A stretch of DNA of 62,000 bases from Acanthaster planci (Eukaryota; Echinodermata; Asteroidea; Valvatida; Acanthasteridae). Under the pieces are notes generated by a model. The model searched no databases. It had not been told where the DNA came from and was given only the letters and a program-made list of their open reading frames with translations. The translations under genes and the position numbers were made by a program. Shown here piece by piece: positions 54,052 to 62,000 of this stretch; the first letter of the stretch is position 1, and the number at the start of each line of letters is the position of its first letter. The stretch lies in contig NW_019091539.1 in NCBI RefSeq assembly GCF_001949145.1, forward strand, positions 838,548-900,547, read 5' to 3'.

Positions 54052-55740
54052 CAAACTGTCGTGAGGATCAGAGCAGAGCTTGAGGTCGCGGCTGCTGTTT
54101 CTGTCTTGCGCGGTGCACGGTCTCACTCTGTGATGTGCATCAGCAAACTGATAGCCCACACATGGTGACACCGGCAGCATAGAATAGCACAAGACATGCA
54201 TACTGCCTTCCTTACAAGAGCCACAGAGATGGTCAGTGTGTTTGCATGACCAGTTTTCATCGCTATGAGTACAAACCCGCAGTGCATTTATGTGGATACC
54301 AGGTAAACAGATGCAGTGATGTTAATTATCGCTGTGTTATTATCAAGTGGGTACATATACGAGGTCTGTAGGAAGCCCAATGTCAGCTGATAAGAACATC
54401 CATTCTCCCAAGGGGCAACATTGCATTGGTTACTGTGTCTTAAGCCATGGCCGAATTGAGTGTTGAAAGGCTGAGGCTTTGGAGTTTGCCCATGATGTGC
54501 CATGGGGACTAGCTGTTAAGCCATGGGCAGCAATGCTAGTCATGGTTGTGGCTTTACTATGCAGTAGGTCCTCCGGACCGTAGAATCATTCGGTCCCACA
54601 GACAAGCAAGCCAGGAACCAGACGAGACTGATGGTTCGGGATGTCCTTGCTTTGCGTTTCATGAACTGGAAACTTGTCAGGAAAAAAGATGCCAAAAGTT
54701 GAAAGTGTCTGTGAACGACAATACTGTGCCCAAATTACCTCTTTGTAAGGGGGATAAAATCATTCTTGCTGAGTTACAACCTATAAAACATTCAAGTCTG
54801 ATCTCAGTGACCTTTATGAAATACGATATTAACCACATGCTGCCGGGTGGTTTGAAAAATGCAGTGCACACATACAGGCAAATTTCAAGATTTTCAGTTT
54901 TCAAACATCTTCAAAAATTCATCATTACAATTAATGCTTCCAATTTTTTTAAACAAAGGACTATTTTGAAAAAGCTTATGAAGAGTTCAAAATAGTAAAG
55001 TTTCATTTGTCATATGCATAGCGCATCCCCGCGTGTGGCTTGAGGCATCGCAGATTGCACGAAACTGCACTTGGATGAAATGCTTTAATCTGACCGCCGT
55101 AATGAATGAAACTTGGCATGTCTTGCACATAGAGGACTGCTCCATACATGTACTTCATCCAAAGGTGAAAGCAAAAGTAGAGCCAATCCCATGTTGTCAC
55201 CGGTTCCAATTCACATAACAGATGAACCGTGCCTGACTCATGGACCATCTTTTTGTTAACAATATCTTAAAGTTCATTTAGCCCGCAACTTAAAAATACA
55301 TTGTATATGACAGTTTGTTGAATGTACATGTAAAGAGGGTGCTTCCCTTTCAGTGACCTAATAACAAGAACTGAAACTTCTGCCATGCGTTGGTATTTTC
55401 ATTGCATTATATTTCTTTTATTCATTGGGCAGCCGATAAAAATCTGCATAAATAGGTTCATTTGGTTAACTATTACATTTGATGTCTTTTATAGAAATTT
55501 TATGCACTACGTTGTATATTTAACTAACCAGCCATGTGTGACCTCGCATGCATTTTCAACACTTGGCAAAGATACCGATTACATCAGTACTAGGTATTGG
55601 ATGATAGAAACATAATTATTAGCATTTATAGTTTGAATAAAAAATGAGCTTAATCTGAATTTAACTTCTTAACTGGAAGAGGTCATGTAACGTACAGGGT
55701 AATGGGGAAAATAAAAACTAGCTGCATTTTAAAGCTATCC
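54052..55740. other. 3' flank of OGFOD1
   Basis: Likely 3' UTR followed by intergenic DNA. A 149-codon ORF (54546-54995, +) lies here but shows no recognisable domain and its composition drifts to Lys/Ile/Asn; I do not call it. An AATAAA near 55636 is a possible distal poly(A) signal. Confidence 0.35.
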
Positions 55741-56016
55741 CATAAAGGGCAAGTCTGTTCTGAGCCATTGGACTCATCAGGCCAGTGTTTATCTCTGGTT
55801 TCCTTGGCTTGAAACAAATGAGAATATGCCTATTTCCCCCCCCCCCCGGACTGGTTGCCAATCCATCACAGGCTGCTCTCCACCTAATGCTGGTACCCAT
55901 CTCTATTCCTTGGTAGAGAGAGGCTTACCCCAAGAACACAACTTGTGGCCAGCAGCTGGATTTGATCCCCTGACTCTCTGATCAGGAGTCGCAAACCTTG
56001 GCCAGCGGCCCCGTAA
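55741..56016 (-). mobile_element. tRNA-derived SINE, copy 2
   Basis: Related to 3737-4042 along its length and in the same orientation: shared blocks tttccttggcttgaaa / tttccttggtgcaaaa, aatgctggtacc, agagaggc, ccagcagctggatt. Minus-strand head ggccgctggccaagg; its B box has decayed (ggatcaaatcc). A C-run interrupts the body at about 55837-55848. Confidence 0.7.
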
Positions 56017-56768
56017 TGTGGCCAATGGCCAAATGGTATTCACTGTACCTTCATTCACATGTTCGAACGGTATATAAGTCTTTCAGAAAGGGTCTTTTTT
56101 GAAAATCAACCTGAAATCACACAGTTGGCAACATTTCTCCAGTGAAATGAAAATTTCAGATATTTTTAATACAAGAAATTTTTTTAACTAATACATAAAA
56201 TATAGCTTGTCCCCTTTAATTGTAAATTATTGAATGTCAACACAAATGTATTTAAGAACAAAAGCGTTCTTAATCAAGTTTGTCATGTGACATCCAGATT
56301 TTTTTCCAGCTAATGGCCCAGTACAGCCTACATTAATGTTTTCACTCTTAATAGTTACAAAAAATCTCTCTAAATGAAACTTGGCTCTAACAAGAAATTT
56401 CAGCTTTAAAGCAGATTATCTATGGAATGTCTACAAATGAGGGACCTATTGTAAAAGCTTTGAAATTCATTTTAAAAAAATCACATGCGCTTCGTATTCC
56501 AAACAACTTCTTTTGATTTTTGAGTCCAAAGCAGAGGGCACGGCACAAATATTTGGCTGAAAGTTTTGATAAACATGTAAATTGCAAATCAGTTACTACA
56601 TGTACTTTGTGAACAGCCACTTTCTTACATTCTGTCTCATAAGTAAATATGACTCTTCTCATTTTTGTATATCTTTAATCCCAAACTGCATTGTTTAAAT
56701 TTTTTTTGCCTTTTTTGCTGCTTTGTACAGAAAAGAATGACTATATGTATGACTATAAATGAACTCAC

Positions 56769-56847
56769 TATGACTATAAATGAACTCACTGAGCTGAATG
56801 TCAGCCAGAAGATGGTTGAACTGAAGAAAACCTAATCAAGGCACTTG
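56769..56847 (+). repeat. Direct copy of the 57-kb palindrome arm
   Basis: Starts tatgactataaatgaactca and ends aatcaaggcacttg. Identical, as far as I can read, to 57069-57147 exactly 300 bp downstream, and present again inverted in 57148-57215. Confidence 0.9.
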
Positions 56848-57046
56848 CAAAATATGTACATCACAAAAGGACACAGATTCCATTGCTGCACTTGACACTT
56901 TGCCCATTGAACAGAGAAAAGGTACTTAATTATACTGCTGAAACTTATTTAGCCAGCCTACCTCTGGCAGGTTGTGATTGAAAGTGGATTTGATCCATAG
57001 ATGGTTACATTCCTAAACTTACAAATATCATGAATGGGATTACTGG

Positions 57047-57237
57047 GCATTGTTAAGGATGATCTCCTTATGACTATAAATGAACTCACTGAGCTGAATG
57101 TCAGCCAGAAGATGGTTGAACTGAAGAAAACCTAATCAAGGCACTTGATTAGGTTTTCTTCAGTTCAACCATCTTCTGGCTGACATTCAGCTCAGTGAGT
57201 TCATTTATAGTCATAGTGAGTTCATCCTTAACAATGC
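57047..57237. repeat. Near-perfect palindrome, 90-bp arms, 11-bp loop
   Basis: Left arm 57047-57136 and right arm 57148-57237 are reverse complements with three differences confined to a 6-base stretch; the inner 68 bp are perfect. Loop caaggcacttg. No ORF across it. It may be a foldback element, an inverted duplication or an assembly chimera. Confidence 0.92.
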
Positions 57238-57680
57238 AGGTGTTGATGCAGGTGTTGGAAGCAACGAACAGGAGATGCTCAGATTTTACGTGCCTTTTCA
57301 TGGGGATAGAGAAGTGGTACATGTACACTGTTAGTCAAGTTTTCTATTCTGGGTGTAGTGTCAAGTACAACAAGCCCTTTTTGATTCAGATGACCACTGC
57401 TTCATCATTGGTTCTTCTGTAACAGGTACATGTTCACGTAAGAATTCAGTGCAGGGTACCAAGAAAAAGGTGGGATTTGTGACGTTTTTACATCTTCACT
57501 CAACAAAAACTATCCCAATTTATCAAGGCATTCAGTGCATTCTACCACAGAATGTCCGAAAACCTTGTTACTCACCAATTGAGTTTTCATTATTTGCCTT
57601 CGCCGGCTATACCAACACCTACCAGAATTTGGACAATAATGTTCCAGAACACAGACATGAACAGGTACAAGGTACAAAGC

Positions 57681-57774
57681 ATTACAGAATATTAAAAATA
57701 GCTTTGAAATGGCACCATTAATCACATATTTCATAAAGGATTACAGAATATTAAAAATAGCTTTGAAATGGCAC
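57681..57774. repeat. Short tandem duplication, 59-bp period
   Basis: attacagaatattaaaaata followed by gctttgaaatggcac occurs at 57681-57715 and 57740-57774 without change, with a diverged spacer. Confidence 0.9.
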
Positions 57775-59072
57775 AGTTAATGTACAGGGTACACATCACA
57801 TTCAACAGTTCTATTGACTGCATTTTTATCACACGACGTCTATCAAATTTTCAGAATATTTTCATGAAGGTTTAAGCTACTGCTCTGCGTGGCTTCTGAT
57901 TGTGTAAACTCCAGTCTGTAGCTAAAGACAATGAAACTGGACATAACTATTGTTGCAAATCACACAACTGTTATAGAAGTTGTAGACCCTGAGAAACGAC
58001 ACTTTTTACCTGACCTGTTTAAGGAATAGACTCAACTCTTTGCTGCCATGGTTGAATTTCTTGTTTTATACGGGTAGTTCAGGTCACCAAGTCTGGTTAC
58101 AAGTAAATTATGAGTCAATGAGTGCAAACGTACATGGAGGGAGGGGCAAACGGGGATTCTTCCTTCCACTGGAAAAAAATTCAAAAATGCAAAAGGACAA
58201 AAGTGTAACAATTGCAACAAAGATGAAAACTCATCAATTTGTGAAAAAAACTCTAAAAATTGGTCCCCTCCCGTCTTGATCATTTTCTTGTTGATGGCCA
58301 CTTTGCTTCCCCCCAAAAAAGTTTGCCACTCCCCCGGAAAAATCCTGGTGACACCTATGTGCCTGCACATACTCATTCCCTTGTACCAAGAATAGAGAAC
58401 CTAAGCCTGACATCATTTGAACCAGGAAGTGTAGTGCAAACAAATGGAGTACATATACATGCAGTGTGTCAGTTCAACCGGTGGTTCTCGCACTGATGCC
58501 TTTCACACACATAATTGTGCACCTGACATACATTGTTTTCACTTTAGCAACATGTACACTCTTAGAGCAGTGACATGTATTCCAAGGGCAAGGTTAACAG
58601 GGAGTAATTCAAAAATCGTGAAGATTTCTAAATGGTTTTCAAAAGCAAGCTTTGCCTTGCTGATCTTCATCAAAATTTCAAGTCTGGTGACAGAAATCTA
58701 AATTGCTGAAACAACACTACGTTAATTACTAAAAGGCACAATGTTAAAGGGAGGAGCCAGTTGTGATACCATCAGGCATCAGCCATTAATAGGCTGATCC
58801 ATGAAGCCTGCAAAAAGTGGGGAACCATACCCCTCCAGTCAAATCAGTGGGGGTGAGGGTGGGGGGCACTGGCCCCCTTCCACCACCCGTTTGAAATTCA
58901 AACGGAAATCACAGTCAATGGAATTACAATTTAACTGAAAAATTAACAGCATTAATTCTTTGGATGTGATGTCTGATACAGTGCACAGGCCTACTAAAGC
59001 TTAAATATGCATAACATCATGAAGGTGGAAGCAATTTATGAATTGTTGAATTATGAATGCGAAAAACACAAT

Positions 59073-60242
59073 TTATCCAACAGCCTCTAATAATGCGAGG
59101 ATGACATAGCCAATGACAGCGAAGGCTATTTTCTGCGGCCGATTTCTATGCACCTCAAACTCGTGGTTCAGGATCTCAAAAAACGTGACAAAGATGAAGA
59201 TGCCGGCGGCGACAGCCTGCATGATTGCCGAGCAGATGATAGCTCCAAAGCCGCGGGAAGCCCGGATCCAGAGGCCGAGTGCGATACCGGATGGAATCAT
59301 CCCGGCAAAGACGACCCCGTAGATGACAAACGCGTAGGTGTTGACTGAATTCTTGATGAGGCTGGCACCCAGGGCGAAGGCAGCCAGGCTCTCGTGGGCT
59401 AGCATCGCAATTAGAAGATACAGAATGCGTTTGACATTCTCCTGGAGTCCCAGGGCCATGCCCTCGAAGACAGAGTGCGTCGACAGTGCGAAGAGGAGGA
59501 TGAGCGACCGCAGCAACCCGGAGTTGTTGATGTTACTAAGGTGACTGTGTCCATGGGAATGGTCGCCGGGCTCAACATCGCCATCGCCTGTTTCATTGGT
59601 TTGTGCAGCATTGACCCTTCGGTGACCCCCATTTCTCGCCTCTGCATCCCCCCTTGATGACCCAAGCATGGGCCGCCTGTCCGAGTCTCTATCGAACAGA
59701 TCTTCGTCTTCTTCACTGTCCTCAAGATCAGTTGTGTCAGCTTTGACCTTTCCGTCCTGGGCGCTGAACTTTATGCTGACTTTTTTCATCTGGATCTCAC
59801 TGACCTTGTTCCTGCTGTTCCATTGCTGCTGCAGGGACAATGCCAGTTGCTCCAAAGTCAGGATTAGGAAAAATCCCAGCACCACGGCCGCCTCGCAGAA
59901 TGGATAGTCCACGTTGATCTTCTTCTCCTGAAAAATCTGATGGAATTTCTCCCTGGCGGCAGGGATCAGGCCAAGAAAGCAGGTGGCCAGGAACACGCCG
60001 CCTGCCAGGCAGTTGCAGTAGCTCAAGATCTTCTCCGAGCGCTGGCGTCGTTTGATAGACTGCGTTGCCTTTCTCCCGATCACCTTCAATGGCAGGAGTG
60101 CTCCAGCCAGCGTAATGAGGAACACGGTGACCATGCTCAGAAGTTGCAAGATCAAGATGGTCATGCTCAGGCTATAGGGACTCCCTGGGGCTTCCGTGAC
60201 TAACTTGTCAGTCAGGGTACTCTTAGTGCCATTTCCATCCAT
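59073..60242 (-). CDS. SLC39A-like: ZIP zinc transporter, SLC39A1/A3-like, single coding exon
   Basis: Membrane protein of 389 residues that should import Zn2+ (ZIP family, subfamily II) across the plasma or vesicle membrane. Start ATG 60242 has G at -3 and +4. Hydrophobic segments lie near residues 26-52, 72-94, 114-138, 243-268, 274-296, 303-326, 333-357 and 370-386, giving the eight-helix ZIP layout. The metal-site helices are visible: HSVFEGMALGLQ (H256) in TM4 and AHESLAAFALGAS (H283, E284) in TM5; the HE form of TM5 is closer to SLC39A3 than to SLC39A1. The long TM3-TM4 cytoplasmic loop (about 139-240) is acidic (EDSEEDEDLFDRD) and holds the zinc-binding DHSHGHSH (227-234). No intron interrupts the coding region. 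Exact orthologue (A1, A2 or A3) not resolved. Confidence 0.95.
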   Translation of the reverse strand: MDGNGTKSTLTDKLVTEAPGSPYSLSMTILILQLLSMVTVFLITLAGALLPLKVIGRKATQSIKRRQRSEKILSYCNCLAGGVFLATCFLGLIPAAREKFHQIFQEKKINVDYPFCEAAVVLGFFLILTLEQLALSLQQQWNSRNKVSEIQMKKVSIKFSAQDGKVKADTTDLEDSEEDEDLFDRDSDRRPMLGSSRGDAEARNGGHRRVNAAQTNETGDGDVEPGDHSHGHSHLSNINNSGLLRSLILLFALSTHSVFEGMALGLQENVKRILYLLIAMLAHESLAAFALGASLIKNSVNTYAFVIYGVVFAGMIPSGIALGLWIRASRGFGAIICSAIMQAVAAGIFIFVTFFEILNHEFEVHRNRPQKIAFAVIGYVILALLEAVG

Positions 60243-60811
60243 GGCCGAAATATTTCAATGACGGTTTCAACTTGCAAAGATTTTTCACTTAGCACAAGAG
60301 TACAGCGCATCTAGTCCAATTACAACTTAAACGACATTTGACGTTAATGTTTAATACAGACCCTCATCATTTGCTACATTTTAACTTTCAACACCAATAC
60401 TGACATCACTAGCTGCAGCTGCACTTTTCCTTTTGGAGATGGTCTATGCCAGATCCATCCACCTGCTGATTGCAAGTTGTATTCAACTGTTAGTACTGTC
60501 CAAACTGAAACAAAAAGAAACGAGATTATTCAAATTATTGAGGAGTATGCTTCCCGAAATACTTGGTCAAAACTCGACCTGCTGGTATGATGTAACAAAT
60601 ACTATTTAAAAATACATGCACAAGGATCGTGAAAACTGATAGCAATTTACATACATGGAAAAAGAGTAATTTCAAGTTCCTGTAAATTACAGTGTTGCTT
60701 TTAGTGACTTCTGTCTATCATTCTGCCTTATTTCTGAGTTTCAATTCCAATCTTGCCATTAATAAACTCCCCTCTTTCAGTTTTGACACGTTGAATGTAT
60801 CATGTTCACAA
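60243..60811. other. 5' flank of the ZIP gene
   Basis: No coding sequence seen. It should contain the 5' UTR and promoter of the minus-strand ZIP gene; no core promoter motif could be assigned. Confidence 0.35.
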
Positions 60812-60923
60812 TTAGAGCTGCCCCTAGAACTATGGGGTCCGGCTCACCAAATCCATCATGCTCCCATCAATGCCGAGTGGAACGTGCGATGAACCTGATG
60901 AAAAGCAGTTCTAGGGGTAGTTT
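60812..60923. mobile_element. Foldback-type element, long-spacer copy
   Basis: Left end gctgcccctagaactatgg at about 60812-60830 is mirrored by cagttctaggggta at about 60906-60920. The ends are the same family as the tight palindrome that follows at 60955-61033. Confidence 0.6.
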
Positions 60924-60954
60924 ATGGTTAAATTTCAGCATGGACCACAGCTGA

Positions 60955-61036
60955 GATTACCCCAAGAACTGTGGGATCCAACGTCTGCTCCTTTCCCACG
61001 AGGAGCGGACGTTGGACCCCACAGTTCTGGGGGTAG
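60955..61036. mobile_element. Foldback element with ~35-bp arms and 8-bp loop
   Basis: The left arm (taccccaagaactgtggg, then tccaacgtctgctcct) and the right arm (aggagcggacgttgg, then ccccacagttctgggggta) are reverse complements with three differences. The loop is ttcccacg. No target-site duplication can be assigned with confidence. Confidence 0.75.
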
Positions 61037-61137
61037 GTTGAGATGTACTGGACTATGTAGGCCTACACTTCTAGGACAAAGGACAATACACCGGCATTTA
61101 TATGATGACTGGTGCCTTTTTCGGTAAGTCGGCTTAA

Positions 61138-61276
61138 GGCTAGTTTGTTTCATGTGGATCGGGATTGCGATCAATGATCCGGGGTTGATTCACTGACACC
61201 AGAGCCTGCCTATGGATAGCACGAACCAGCTCCGGAATCACTAATCAAGATCAAGATCCATGTGAAACAACAGGCC
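61138..61276. mobile_element. Probable MITE with tgtttcatgtggatc ends
   Basis: tgtttcatgtggatcgggat near 61147 and atcaagatccatgtgaaaca near 61250-61269 form imperfect inverted ends of about 26 bp. Non-coding interior. Confidence 0.5.
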
Positions 61277-61358
61277 CCAACCCCAAGTCATGCTAGTTGA
61301 ACCATGGAGGTCGACTAGTTGAAATACAAATTATGATCTGGTAGGTTATGTGGAAAAT

Positions 61359-61525
61359 ATGTTGCATCCTGACTCCACATTTCTCATCATAGGGATATCA
61401 TCTCAATGAAGGTCTGTCATTACAGAAATGCTGGAAAGACACGAATTCTGGACTGAGAAACATTTACCGATGATGTTGGGAAATACTTAGAAAAATCTCT
61501 TCACTCTGGAGTCAGGATGCAACAT
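61359..61525. repeat. 19-bp perfect inverted repeat, 129-bp spacer
   Basis: atgttgcatcctgactcca (61359-61377) has its exact reverse complement at 61507-61525. Likely the ends of a small non-autonomous element; no ORF inside. Confidence 0.8.
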
Positions 61526-62000
61526 TTTTCCGCTTATGTAATATGGAGGTACGTGTACATGGTGTTGGAAAACATGATCAGATGGTGATATGACTACTGC
61601 TGGTACTGCCATACCGTGAGTGCAACCCATCGTGTGAATGTTAGCAGCAACTAAAATTTGTTACAATGGCAAAAACTGACAAATGACATCAGTAGTAAGT
61701 GCCGAAATGTCGTGTGGGCGGTGAATAAGCTGACCCACGACCGTACCGTGACGACGAATTTCAGCAAAGCTACATGTGTTTGTCATATCGTCTGCGAATC
61801 TAGCCATATTCCTTGACTCTTTTGCTTGTATTGCTTCAACACCTCCAACAGAGATCCCGACTACTTCTCCGTGTCACGTCCAACCAACTGCTTGGTTGAG
61901 TTGGTGCATACGTGATCCGTGCTCTGTGCTTGCAGTGCAGTGCAACTTGCAAGCGTGGAAATGAATGAAGAAGGTACTCTGATGTGAAATTTGAATGTAA
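61526..62000. other. Right edge of window
   Basis: No gene can be supported. A 62-codon ORF (61776-61964, +) and a short ATG ORF near 61960 followed by a GT could belong to a gene continuing past the edge, but there is no homology I recognise. Confidence 0.3.

Larger units (their letters stand above)
56017..59072. other. Repeat-bearing interval between OGFOD1 and ZIP genes
   Basis: No gene recognised. Contains the palindrome and its extra copy (56769-57237) and a short direct repeat (57681-57774). ORFs of 114 codons (58032-58376, -) and 90 codons (57449-57721, +) have no recognisable domain. Around 58300-58360 and 58835-58885 there are C- and G-run stretches that look like MITE fragments. 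Confidence 0.35.

Noticed and set aside
54546-54995. 149-codon plus-strand ORF after OGFOD1
   Set aside because: The OGFOD1 reading frame is already complete at 54051 and this ORF has no domain; probably 3' UTR or intergenic.

Overview
The window is nuclear DNA from an animal. Multi-exon genes with GT/AG introns of roughly 0.3-2.6 kb sit among many short transposon relics, and the proteins are recognisably metazoan: a cathepsin D-like protease, OGFOD1, SREK1IP1, a SLC39/ZIP transporter, ZAR1-type zinc-finger proteins and class A GPCRs. The gene set, the intronless orphan GPCRs, the MITE/SINE load and frequent ACATGTACATG motifs suggest a marine invertebrate deuterostome (echinoderm, hemichordate or cephalochordate). 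This is inference; no ribosomal or mitochondrial marker is present to settle it.

Layout. 1-7.4 kb (+): the last six exons of a cathepsin D-like aspartic protease whose 5' exons, with the first catalytic Asp, lie off the left edge. Its introns hold a tRNA-derived SINE, a pogo-like MITE and a 59-bp minisatellite. 7.4-23.7 kb: gene-poor, with two paralogous GPCR genes facing each other (11.24-12.12 kb + and 15.94-16.90 kb -). 23.7-31.2 kb (-): three consecutive two-exon genes for about 100-residue proteins, each essentially a ZAR1-type 3CxxC zinc-finger domain, all split by an intron at the same codon. 32.8-33.7 kb: abutting foldback elements and a degenerate minisatellite. 34.6-36.0 kb (+): SREK1IP1, three coding exons. 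37.2-38.2 kb (-): a decayed piggyBac transposase 3' end with a ~100-bp tandem repeat beyond it. 38.8-43.7 kb: a 67-N gap followed by two near-identical copies of one segment, each ending at the same bases before a single n; most likely two haplotypes placed in tandem by assembly. 44.2-54.05 kb (+): OGFOD1 complete in 13 coding exons (549 aa). 54-59 kb: mostly repeats, including a 90-bp-arm palindrome. 59.07-60.24 kb (-): a single-exon ZIP zinc transporter. 60.8-61.5 kb: several inverted-repeat elements.

The genes do not form one pathway. OGFOD1 (ribosomal protein prolyl hydroxylase), SREK1IP1 (splicing-associated), cathepsin D (lysosomal proteolysis) and ZIP (zinc import) are housekeeping-type genes. 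The less ordinary content is the local family of minimal ZAR1-domain genes and the GPCR pair that lacks the usual extracellular disulfide. Exon boundaries were placed by hand from splice consensus, frame continuity and recalled family sequence; no alignment or transcript data were available.
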